Below are positions 42,412 to 51,000 of a stretch of DNA of 54,562 nt, one piece after another. This DNA comes from Streptosporangiaceae bacterium (GTDB taxonomy: Bacteria > Actinomycetota > Actinomycetes > Streptosporangiales > Streptosporangiaceae), in assembly GCA_019245115.1 (NCBI GenBank), contig JAFARZ010000165.1, positions 1-54,562 of the forward strand. Direction: 5' to 3'. How positions within the stretch are numbered: position 1 is the first letter of the stretch; each line of letters opens with the position of its first letter. A model generated the notes under the pieces. The model saw only the letters and a program-made list of their open reading frames with translations, was not told where the DNA came from and ran no database searches. Position numbers and translations under genes: made by a program.

Positions 42412-43136
42412 GGCTCCTCGAACTGTACGGGCGCGTCCGGCGGCGGCGGGCCTACCCAGGCATCATGGACGAGATGTCCCACGTACAGGCAGCGGACATC
42501 GTGCTCGCGCAGGTACCCGCTCGCGCCGAACATCGTGATCACCGACCAGTCCACACGGTCCAGCCGAGCGTGCATGCCATGTACCACCGGTGCTTCCGCG
42601 GCCGGCGATGCCAGCACGGCACACAGTTCGTCCGCGCCGGCCTCGAGCGCAGCGGCGGCATCGGCGATCGCCCCTCGCATCAGCTGCAGTTCGACCAACC
42701 GCTGGCCGTCGGCCTGTCGGCCGGACAGATGCTTTGTCGCTCTGGCGAGCATCCGGGCGACCAGCCCGAGGCGGATAGCGAGCAGCAGGACGGCGATGTC
42801 GCTCGCGGCCTGCTGCCCGGTCCGATCACCTGGTGCGGGCCGGTGATCAAGTCCGGTCGTCGCTACCCTGACCATCTCCAGTCCCTCGGTTGCCGCGAGC
42901 GGGTGACTGCGGGCGCTGGCCGTCACCGAACCATGCGGGACGATGATCCCGCCCAGTTGCCACCCCCTGACGTCACCGAGGCAACCAGCAGGGACCAGGG
43001 TGATTCCGTTCCGGGAGCATGGCACCGGTAGCCCGGCGCCGACGATGACCCGCAGTCCGGCGGCCAGCCCGGCCGACCGGGCAGTGGTACGCGCGAGCTC
43101 CGCGCAGTCGGCCACCTCAGGCCGGACCGCGGTCAT
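42408..43136 (-). CDS. Degenerate acyl-CoA dehydrogenase-like protein (possible partner subunit)
   Basis: The 242-aa product matches mainly the C-terminal helical bundle of acyl-CoA dehydrogenases ([52 protein letters not shown], then FGASGYLREHDV). The N-terminal helical domain and the clear flavin-binding and catalytic segments are missing. Overlap on both sides (ATGA with the ACP and with the intact dehydrogenase) suggests a maintained gene rather than debris. A heteromeric dehydrogenase, as in some mycobacterial FadE pairs, is a plausible reading. Confidence 0.65.
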   Translation of the reverse strand: MTAVRPEVADCAELARTTARSAGLAAGLRVIVGAGLPVPCSRNGITLVPAGCLGDVRGWQLGGIIVPHGSVTASARSHPLAATEGLEMVRVATTGLDHRPAPGDRTGQQAASDIAVLLLAIRLGLVARMLARATKHLSGRQADGQRLVELQLMRGAIADAAAALEAGADELCAVLASPAAEAPVVHGMHARLDRVDWSVITMFGASGYLREHDVRCLYVGHLVHDAWVGPPPPDAPVQFEEP

Positions 43137-43396
43137 CTGCCTGCCGCCGCCGTCATCTCACACACGTAGTCCGCCAGAGTGCCCATGGTCTGGAACACTC
43201 TCGGGTCGAGCTCGTCAACCTCGACCTGGAAACCACCGCAGTCTTCAAGCTCCATGAGCATTTCCAGTACCGCGGTGGAATCCATGCCGAGTCCTTCAAG
43301 CAGCCGGGTATCTTCGCTGAGATCACCAGGTACTGTCCGGCCGAGCACCTTAGCTATCACGGTCCCGATCAGCTCGACCGCCTCGATACGATCCAT
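43133..43396 (-). CDS. Acyl carrier protein of the minus-strand operon
   Basis: The 87-aa protein is a free carrier with the phosphopantetheine attachment Ser40 in GLGMDSTAVLEML. Its acidic helices and length fit stand-alone ACP/PCP proteins. A GGGAG site precedes the ATG at 43396. It lies between the BtrK/VinO-type decarboxylase and the dehydrogenases, and is the likely carrier on which the adenylated amino acid is decarboxylated and oxidised. Confidence 0.9.
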   Translation of the reverse strand: MDRIEAVELIGTVIAKVLGRTVPGDLSEDTRLLEGLGMDSTAVLEMLMELEDCGGFQVEVDELDPRVFQTMGTLADYVCEMTAAAGR

Positions 43397-43420
43397 CGAT
43401 ATGCTCCCTGCTTGAACGTG

Positions 43421-44695
43421 TCAGTCAACTAGCTGGGCCATTCGGGCAAACGAATGGTGGTGCTGCTTGCGCAGCAGGTCATCCGGGGTGTCACGGTCGC
43501 GCACCAGATAGGGCTGCCCGTCATGGACCAGGATTTCCGCCGGGTAGCCGTGGCTGAGGAAGTACACGGGCGACGCCGTTGGCCCGTATGCGCCGGAGCG
43601 GAGAATCCCGATCAGATCGCCCGGCCTCAGCGCGGGAAGCGGTACGTGGCTGGCGATCGTGTCACCCGGAGTGCACAGCGGGCCCGTCAGGTGCCAGTCG
43701 ACAGTGGAAGGGTCAGAAGCCCGGCCCAGCAGCTTGACCGGGAAGTTGCGGCGGAAGGCTGACCCTACCCCGACAGCCGCCATGTGGTGGTGGGTGCCGC
43801 CATCGGTTACCGCGAAGTGCTGGCCCATCGACTCCTTTACGTAGCGGATCGCGATCACGTAGGTGCCCGCCCTGGCAGCCAGGTACCTGCCGGACTCGAA
43901 CAGCAGCCGGGTCTGCGGATGCCGCCGCAGGAAGGGCTGGACGACCGCGTGCAGACCGGTGCGCAGCTGATCAAGATCCGGGTCGCTTTCCCCGTCGAAG
44001 TACGCCACACCCAGGCCGCCGCCCACATCGACCGCTTCAAGGTCCATGGCTGTAGCCGCGCAGACCCGCTCGGCCATCTCGAGCACGCGGGCCGTGTTAT
44101 CTACTACCGCCGCGACGTCCAGAATGCGGGTTCCGAGGTAAGCATGCACCCCGGCAAGGTGCAGCGACGGGTACTGGCAAGGCAGCTGGCCAGCAGCGAG
44201 CAGCTGGCTCTCATCGATGCCGAACTGCCGCGGCTTGCCGCCCATCGTCAGCCTCGAACCCGGTGCGGCCGTAGCGGGATTGATCCGCAGCAACACTCGC
44301 TGGCGTATCCCTGTCGCGGCCGCGCACCGATTCAGCTCGTCGAGCTCCGGCAGGGATTCGACCACCACCGCGTAGATACCCGCCCCCACGCAGGCGGCCA
44401 GTTCCTGCCGGCTCTTGCCCGGCCCGAGGAAGATGATGTCGCGGGCCTTAGCGCCCGCGCGTAGCGCGGTCTCAAGCTCAACCAGCGAGGATACCTCCGC
44501 GCGCGCGCCGTATGACCTCAGCAAGGCGAAAATGCTTATGTTGGGGTTTGCCTTGAGCGAGTAAAAGACTTCCATTTCCGCGGGCAGCGCACCACGCAAC
44601 TCGCGCAGCGAGTCGGCTAGCACACGTGCGTCGTAAATAAAATACGGCGTGCCGTAGCTGTTCGCCAGCCGCCGGTAAAAATCGGGCGCTAGCAT
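43421..44695 (-). CDS. BtrK/VinO-type PLP decarboxylase acting on carrier-bound amino acid
   Basis: I choose ATG 44695 (424 aa); an in-frame start at 44863 adds 56 residues with no family match and would run through the repeat cluster. The protein is a fold-III decarboxylase (LysA/ODC superfamily): PLP Lys48 in FYSLKANPNIS, FLGPGKS, VDVGGGLGVAYFDGE, and near the end GPLCTPGDT with the active Cys, LRSGAYGPTASPVYFLSHG. The TDGGTHHHMA motif and MGGKPRQFGIDE are as I recall from BtrK (glutamyl-ACP decarboxylase of butirosin) and relatives such as VinO, rather than true LysA. I infer removal of the alpha-carboxylate from an aminoacyl-ACP. First gene of the minus operon. Confidence 0.85.
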   Translation of the reverse strand: MLAPDFYRRLANSYGTPYFIYDARVLADSLRELRGALPAEMEVFYSLKANPNISIFALLRSYGARAEVSSLVELETALRAGAKARDIIFLGPGKSRQELAACVGAGIYAVVVESLPELDELNRCAAATGIRQRVLLRINPATAAPGSRLTMGGKPRQFGIDESQLLAAGQLPCQYPSLHLAGVHAYLGTRILDVAAVVDNTARVLEMAERVCAATAMDLEAVDVGGGLGVAYFDGESDPDLDQLRTGLHAVVQPFLRRHPQTRLLFESGRYLAARAGTYVIAIRYVKESMGQHFAVTDGGTHHHMAAVGVGSAFRRNFPVKLLGRASDPSTVDWHLTGPLCTPGDTIASHVPLPALRPGDLIGILRSGAYGPTASPVYFLSHGYPAEILVHDGQPYLVRDRDTPDDLLRKQHHHSFARMAQLVD

Positions 44696-45003
44696 ATCCG
44701 GCTCGGACCTACTATCCGCTACCACGCTACTATCCTGGACCCTATCCCCTATATCAGCCCTATATGACGCGAACAAGGCATCCTTGCCGCCGCTCCTGGT
44801 CGCGGTATAGCGGTGCTCAGAGGTGCTGCCGTTCGTGCCCGCCCCAGCGCACTGACCAGCCACAGGCCAGCGAAATCCGGTTCTCCCCGGCCACCTGCCG
44901 CCGTGGGCAGCGCCGCAAACGCCCGCCCGTTATAGGAGAGGTATAGCAGCGGCCCAGACACTTCTGCTTGTGCGCAGGCTATGAGAAGCAATGAAGGGCA
45001 ACG
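44696..45003. promoter_or_regulatory. Divergent promoter region with direct repeats
   Basis: This 308-bp gap drives the minus operon and the plus NRPS operon. It holds CTACTATCC twice (44709-44717, 44727-44735), CCCTAT at 44740, and the octamer CCCTATAT at 44747-44754 and 44758-44765, an 11-bp spacing typical of SARP binding sites. A GAAGGG site lies before the plus-strand ATG. No gene is seen here apart from a possible N-terminal extension of the decarboxylase. Confidence 0.6.
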
Positions 45004-45963
45004 ATGACGACGCAGATTAACGGCTCCGCGATTACCGGCCTGGCCGCCTATCGTCCCACGCGTAATGTGACCAGTGCTGAATTGGCGCGCCAAACGAGTG
45101 TCAGCCCGGAGTGGATAGAGGAACGTACCGGCATTAAAACAAGGCATCATGCCTCTGAGGAAGAGGACCTGGTCACGATGGGGTCTGAGGCCGGCCGTAA
45201 GGCACTGGCTGCAGCGGAGGTGGATATCGCCGAGGTGGACCTGGTGATCCTCGCGACCGCGACCCGCCGTCGGCGGATCCCGGGCGCAGCGCCGGAGATC
45301 GCCAGCCGGATCGGCATTCCCGCCGCGGGAGCGTTCGACATCAACGCCGTCTGCGCGGGGTTCACCTACTCGCTGGCAATGGCGTCCAGCGCCGTGCGGC
45401 TCGGCAGCGCGCGCAACGTACTGGTGATCGCAGCCGAGCGGACCACCGACTTTATTCATCCCAGGACCCCGGACACTTACGTCATCTTCGGCGACGGAGC
45501 GGGTGCCGTCGTCGTTTCCCGTTCCGAACGGGATGACATCGGGCCGGTGGTCTGGGGAAGCGACGGCAACAGAAGCGCCGTCCTGAAGATGGAGACGTTC
45601 GACGACAAGAACGACTACGTGGTGATGGATGGTCCGCTGGTGTACAAGTGGTCAACTGCCACCATGCCGCGAGCGGCGCGCCGGGCCTGTGAGCTCGCGG
45701 GCGTTGAGCTGTCAGACATTGCCTGGTTCGTTCCGCACCAGGCCAATCTGCGGATCATCGACACCCTTACCAGGACCCTGGGATTCCCGCCCGACCGGGT
45801 GGCACGCGACGTCGTGGATACCGGTAACACCTCTGCCGCTTCCGTGCCGCTGGCAATGACGCGCCTAGCGGAGAGCGGCCGGGTGAACCACGGCGATCTG
45901 GCCCTCCTGCTGGGCTTCGGCGCCGGACTCACCTATGCCGGGCAAGTTGTCCGGATGCCCTGA
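45004..45963 (+). CDS. Beta-ketoacyl-ACP synthase III (FabH-like)
   Basis: The 319-aa enzyme has the complete KAS III triad: Cys117 (INAVCAGFTYSL), His245 (VPHQANLRI) and Asn275 (DTGNTSAASVP). It should condense an acyl-CoA starter with malonyl-ACP. As first gene of the plus operon, followed by an ACP and a free condensation domain, it probably initiates the acyl chain attached to the peptide rather than serving primary fatty-acid synthesis. The last codons and stop are included in a 25-bp tandem duplication. Confidence 0.92.
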   Translation: MTTQINGSAITGLAAYRPTRNVTSAELARQTSVSPEWIEERTGIKTRHHASEEEDLVTMGSEAGRKALAAAEVDIAEVDLVILATATRRRRIPGAAPEIASRIGIPAAGAFDINAVCAGFTYSLAMASSAVRLGSARNVLVIAAERTTDFIHPRTPDTYVIFGDGAGAVVVSRSERDDIGPVVWGSDGNRSAVLKMETFDDKNDYVVMDGPLVYKWSTATMPRAARRACELAGVELSDIAWFVPHQANLRIIDTLTRTLGFPPDRVARDVVDTGNTSAASVPLAMTRLAESGRVNHGDLALLLGFGAGLTYAGQVVRMP

Positions 45964-45996
45964 CCCCTGAATTGTCCGGATGCCCTGACCCCTGAA
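45947..45996 (+). repeat. Perfect 25-bp tandem duplication across the fabH-like stop
   Basis: Bases 45947-45971 (beginning TTGTCCGGATGCCC) are repeated exactly at 45972-45996. The first copy carries the last codons and the TGA of the synthase; the second leaves an untranslated copy before the ribosome site TTGGAGG of the ACP gene. Confidence 0.95.
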
Positions 45997-46012
45997 TTGG
46001 AGGAATCCACAC

Positions 46013-46255
46013 ATGACGCTTGACGAAATCAGCGCTGAAGTCGAGCGCCTCGTCCGCGCCCTCATGGACGGCGCGGAAGGCGAGGTCACGCCCACAGCGA
46101 GTTTCGAGGAACTCGGCCTGGACTCGCTGAACCGGGTAGACCTGCTGGCCAATGCCGAGATCGCGTTCGGCATCGAGGTCCCTGACGACGAGGTGGCCAA
46201 GCTTGCCCGGGTTCAGGATCTGACCGAATTCGTCGCCTCGATGCAACGCGGTTAG
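46013..46255 (+). CDS. Acyl carrier protein of the plus-strand operon
   Basis: The 80-aa protein is a typical ACP with Ser38 in the GLDSLNRVDLL motif and an acidic helix II. GGAGG precedes the ATG at 46013. It lies between FabH and the free condensation domain and likely carries the growing or finished acyl chain delivered to the NRPS. Confidence 0.94.
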   Translation: MTLDEISAEVERLVRALMDGAEGEVTPTASFEELGLDSLNRVDLLANAEIAFGIEVPDDEVAKLARVQDLTEFVASMQRG

Positions 46256-46278
46256 CAGATGGCCAGGAAAGAGACGGC

Positions 46279-47733
46279 GTGGCCGCAAGCATTTCGTCGC
46301 CGGGCAGCCGAAGGGAGCCCGGCATGCCGGTAGCGCGCGAGTTGTCCGCATGCCAGCAGTCGTTGTGGCTCCTGCACAAGTTGGCACCTGCCAGTGCCGC
46401 CTACAACGACGGCGACGCGGCAAGGATCAGCCCGGCGCCGGACGAGGCGGCACTGCGTCAGGCCGTGCGGGCAGTGGCGGCCAGGCATGACATGCTCCGA
46501 TCGCTGTTCACCGACGCCAGCGGCGCTCCAGTCCGGCTAGTGTGCGACCCCGACTTGGTTGAGCTCGATGTCAGGGAGGTCCCTGCCGTCACCGACGATG
46601 AGCTTTATGCGCTGGCACGGCAGGCGGTCGCGGCCCCATTCCGGCTTGCCGAGTCCGGGCCATTCCGGGTCGTCCTGCTGCATCGCGGCCGCGATGCCGT
46701 TCTTGTCATCGCGGCGCACCATATCGCTACCGACGCCGCGTCGCAGTACCTGATCTGGCGTGACATATTCGACGCCTACCAGGCCTTCGCGACCGGCCGT
46801 GAGCCGGACTGGCCGGCTCTGCCCGCGGGCTACGACGACTATGTGGCCCGTGAGCGCCGCCTGCTCGACTCGCCAGCTGGATTGCGCATGGCACAGTACT
46901 GGCGCGGTGCGTGTGCCGGCGGGACAGCGGCCGAACTGCCTCTCGACCGGCCACGGCCGCAAAGCCCGGCGTTCACCGGGGCGACGTGCCGGCGCCAGCT
47001 GACCGACGAGCTCACCACCCAACTGCGCGCCACCTCCCTGGCGCTGGGGGTAACACCCTTCGGATATCTGCTGGGGGCCTTCCAGACGCTGCTCTACCGG
47101 TATACCGGGCAGCCTGACCTCATCATCGGCTGCCCCGCATCAACCAGGCGTTCCCGTGCCATGCGCGACGTGGTGGGTCTGTTCGTGAACCCGATCCCGC
47201 TCCGGGCGCAGTTCACTCCGCGCACCACCTTCGTCGATGCGGTGCGATCGGCCGGCCAGCAGCTCACCGGGGGCCTCGCACGGATCAGCTATCCGTCGGC
47301 GCTGCTCAACGGAATCCCGGCCGACCGGACCCCCCTCTTCCGCATCGCATTCACCATGATCAGCCCAGATCGCAATAACCCGCTACCCGACCTGGTCACG
47401 GCGGGGACCGCGATAGAGATCTGCGGCCACCAGGTCACCTTCCTCGATACACCGCACCTGGAAGGTCAGTTTGACCTGTCCGTCGAGATAACGAATACGA
47501 CGAGCGCCCTGACCGCGGTGTTCAGGTACGACACCGAGCTGTTCCAAGCCTCGACCATTGAGCGGCTGACGGACCGCTTCATGCGCGTGATAGCGGCAGG
47601 CTGCGGACGACCCGGCTGGCGGGTCACCCAGATCCGGCTGACGGACGACACGGACCAGCAGCAGACGCTGGCCATGGGCACCGGCGCAATCAATATCCCC
47701 CGGGCACATGCCAATGCCCATAACCCAGCATGA
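46279..47733 (+). CDS. Free-standing NRPS condensation domain
   Basis: The 484-aa product (GTG 46279 with AGGAAAGAG upstream; ATG 46324 with GGGAG is an equally good start) is one condensation domain: SACQQSLWLLHKLAP (C1), RHDMLRSLF (C2), AAHHIATDAAS (C3, His147-His148), and MRDVVGLFVNPIPLRAQF (C5). The second His needed for catalysis is present, but the usual HHxxxDG reads HHxxxDA. As the first NRPS has no N-terminal C domain, this protein probably acylates its first amino acid with the ACP-bound chain. The N- and C-terminal tails are short; no other domain is fused. Confidence 0.9.
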   Translation: MAASISSPGSRREPGMPVARELSACQQSLWLLHKLAPASAAYNDGDAARISPAPDEAALRQAVRAVAARHDMLRSLFTDASGAPVRLVCDPDLVELDVREVPAVTDDELYALARQAVAAPFRLAESGPFRVVLLHRGRDAVLVIAAHHIATDAASQYLIWRDIFDAYQAFATGREPDWPALPAGYDDYVARERRLLDSPAGLRMAQYWRGACAGGTAAELPLDRPRPQSPAFTGATCRRQLTDELTTQLRATSLALGVTPFGYLLGAFQTLLYRYTGQPDLIIGCPASTRRSRAMRDVVGLFVNPIPLRAQFTPRTTFVDAVRSAGQQLTGGLARISYPSALLNGIPADRTPLFRIAFTMISPDRNNPLPDLVTAGTAIEICGHQVTFLDTPHLEGQFDLSVEITNTTSALTAVFRYDTELFQASTIERLTDRFMRVIAAGCGRPGWRVTQIRLTDDTDQQQTLAMGTGAINIPRAHANAHNPA

Positions 47734-47788
47734 CGGCGGCGCAAGAGCAGACGACATCGCCGCGCCGAGCTGAACCTAGGAGCATCCG

Positions 47789-48025
47789 ATGACTGATGAG
47801 CAGACCGACGGCCGCACGTACCTTGTGGTGCTGAACGATGAGGAGCAGTACTCGATCTGGTGGGCTGACCGCGACCTGCCCGCGGGCTGGCGGGCCGAGG
47901 GGACAGAAGGCACCCGGGACGAGTGCCTGGCCCGGATCACCGAGGTCTGGACCGACATGCGCCCGCTGAGCCTGCGCCAGCGGATGGCAGCGGCAGCCGG
48001 AGGAACGGCCGATGCCGCAGGATGA
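47789..48025 (+). CDS. MbtH-like protein
   Basis: The 78-aa protein is a standard MbtH partner: [25 protein letters not shown] and [17 protein letters not shown]. MbtH proteins bind and activate adenylation domains. AGGAG precedes ATG 47789, and the last 14 bases overlap the NRPS start, so it is translated with it. Confidence 0.96.
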   Translation: MTDEQTDGRTYLVVLNDEEQYSIWWADRDLPAGWRAEGTEGTRDECLARITEVWTDMRPLSLRQRMAAAAGGTADAAG

Positions 48026-51000
48026 CCCGGGCGCCGTGCTGCTGCCGGTGCTCGTCGCGCGTCAGGCTGCGGCGACGCCGGACGCCACCGCGATCATCGG
48101 CCAGGGGCAGGCCGTCTGCTATGCCGAGCTGGACGCAAAGGCGAACCAGCTGGCCCGTTACCTTCTTGACCTCGGCGCGGGACCGCGAATACCAGTGGCC
48201 GTCAGCCTGACGCGCCACGTTGACCTCCCGATCGCATTGCTCGGGGTATGGCGAGCGGGAGCGGCTTACCTGCCAATCGACCCCCGGCATCCGGCAGACC
48301 GCCGGAGCTGGATCCTCAAGGATAGCGGCGCCGCCATCCTGCTTACCCAGGAATCGTTGCTCGATGACCAGCACACCGGACAAGCGCACGCGGTCTGCGT
48401 GGATTCACTGTGGGAGCAGCTCACTGACTGGCCGGATACCAGCCCGGAGGCCGATGTCGCCCCAGCCGCGGCGGCATATGCCATCTACACCTCGGGATCG
48501 ACCGGCCGCCCGAAAGGGGTCGTGATCACCCATCAGGGCATCGCCAACCGGGTCCGCTGGACCATCGGCACGCATGACTTCACCGCCGCGGACCGGGTGC
48601 TGCAGAAGACCTCGCTGAGCTTCGACGCGGCGTGCTGGGAGTTCTTCGCCCCACTGGCGAGCGGCGGGACGCTCGTCCTGGCGCCACCCGAGGCAGATCT
48701 CGACCCGGCCATGCTGGTGAGCACGGTCATCGAGCAACAGGTCACCGTCCTGCAGGGGGTGCCCTCGCTGCTGAGCCGGCTTGCCGACGAGCCGGACTGG
48801 CCGGCCTGCACGTCGCTGCGGCTCATCTTCTCGGCCGGCGAGCCGCTGCGTGCCGAGCTCGCCCGGCGGCTGAGCGAACCGCTGTCGGCCGAACTCTGGA
48901 ACACCTACGGGCCGACGGAATGCTCGATCGACGTCACGGCGCACCGTTACGATCCAGGCCAGGCGACAGGCCCGGTGCCGATCGGCCGTCCCATCGACAA
49001 CGTCCGGATACTCGTGCTCGACACCGAGGCCGAGGCGACAGGTGTCGGGATACCCGGGGAACTGTATGTGGGCGGCGTCGCACCGGGCCGCTGCTATCTG
49101 GGCAGGCCCGACCTGACCGCGGGCAGCTTCGTACCCGACCCGTACGGGCCGCCAGGCGCACGGCTCTACCGCACCGGCGACCGGGTGCGGTGGACCGAGA
49201 ACGGCACTCTGGAGTACCTGGGCAGGCTCGATCATCAGGTGAAGGTCAACGGGGTACGGGTCGAGCCGGGCGAGGTGGAGGCCGCCATCGCCGCGCATCC
49301 CGCCGTGCGTGATGCCGTCGTTACCGCGGCTACCGACGCGGTCGGCGTCACCAGGCTCATGGCACACGTGCGCGCGGAGCCGAGGGTCACCGGCTCGGAG
49401 CTGCGCGCCTTCCTGCTCGACCGGCTGCCCGCGGCGCTACTACCGGCCGCATTCGCCGACGTCGAGGACTTCCCGCTGACCGCGAGCGGCAAGGTGGACC
49501 GGATCGCACTCGCGGCAGCGGGAACCGGCGACAGGCGAGCACGGTTCGTGCCGCCGCGCACCCCGGCAGAGGAAAGCGTTGCCCGGGCGTGGCAGTCCTT
49601 GCTGGATGTGCAGCAGGTTGGCATGCATGACGACTTTTTCGAACTCGGTGGCACGTCGCTGATGCTGGCCCGGCTCGCAGGCCAGCTCCGTTCCTTCTGC
49701 GGCAGCGAGATCAGGCTGGACGGCCTATTCAGCGCCACAACCGTGGCGGAGCAGGCCCGCCTCATCGCCGGGCAGGCAGCCGAGGAAGTGCCGGTGCGGC
49801 CCGTAGCGCGCACCGGACCGCTGCCGCTGTCCTTCGGGCAGCACCGGCTGTGGTTCCTCGACAGGTTGCACCCGGGCAGCCCCGAGTGGGTCGCGCCGCT
49901 GTTCCTCCGGCTGCCCGCTGACATAGCGCCCGATCTCGTTCAGCGTGCTCTGGATGCCATTGAGGCCCGGCACGAGGCGCTCAGGACCCGGTACCTGATC
50001 GACGAAAGCGGCGAGCCGCGGCAGCTTATCGGCGAGCCGCGGCCGGTGGAACTGCGGGTAACCGAGTCTGCAGGCAACGACCTCACGAATCTGTTCGGAG
50101 AGCAATTCGAGCGTGGATTCGACCTGTCGCACGGCCCGCTCTGGCGAGCACTCCTCATACGGCTCCCCGATCAGCCGCAGCTGCTGTTGGTGACCCTGCA
50201 CCACATAGCCTCCGACGGCTGGACGACCGTCCTGCTCGACCGGGAGATCAGGGAGTTGTGCGCCGCCATGATGGCCGACCGCGGCCCGCAACTGCCCGCA
50301 CTGACCGTGCAGTACGCAGATTACGCGATCTGGCAACGGGAGCGGCTAACCGCCGAGGTGATGGAAAGCGAGCTTGGTTTCTGGCGCCAGGAGCTGGCGG
50401 GAATGACGGCACTGCGGCTTCCGCTTGATCGTCCGCGGCCGCCGCAAAGGGACGCGCGCGGAGCCGGCGTGCATGTGATCCTGCCGCCGGAACTGACCGA
50501 GGCGGTCACCGAGCTGGGGCGGAACAGGCGCGCAACGCCGTTCATGACGCTGCTCGCTGGATTCGCGGTCGTGCTCGCCAGGTACAGCGGGCAGTGGGAC
50601 GTCCCGGTTGGCGTTCCGATCGCCGACCGCGGCCGGCCGGAGCTGGCCAACGTTGCCGGGTTCTTCCTCAACTCGGTGGTGCTGCGCTGCAGGCTGGCCC
50701 CATGCCTGACATTCGAGCAGGCGATCGACCGGGTCCGGGCGACCGCGACGGCCGCGTTCGCCCACAAGGACCTGCCGTTCGAGCGCCTCGTGAACGAGCT
50801 GGCATTCGAGCGGGACCTGTCAAGAACACCCCTCTACCAGGTTGCCTTCGACCTGCAAGAGGAAGGCCAGACCAGTGTCGTCACTGCTGATGACACCGCA
50901 AGGGATGCTTTCCAGCGGGCTTGGCAGGTGGCCAAGACGGACCTCACGCTGTTCATGTGGCGCCAGCCTGACGGCGGGCTCACCGGCGCGTTTGAGTATG

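Noticed and set aside
35734..43396. Reading ligase + ACP + dehydrogenase as a prolyl-to-pyrrole starter pathway.
   Set aside because: Possible in part, but the ligase pocket does not show a proline code I can recognise and the BtrK/VinO-type decarboxylase would have no role in it.
30766..44695. Reading the SbnA/SbnB genes plus a LysA-like decarboxylase as a staphyloferrin B-type siderophore cluster (SbnH role).
   Set aside because: No IucA/IucC-type synthetase is present, and the decarboxylase motifs fit BtrK/VinO better than SbnH; NRPS genes dominate.
43421..44863. The decarboxylase as primary-metabolism diaminopimelate decarboxylase with start at 44863.
   Set aside because: The extra 56 residues lack family similarity and cover the promoter repeats; the GGTHHH and cluster context point to the carrier-bound decarboxylase subfamily.
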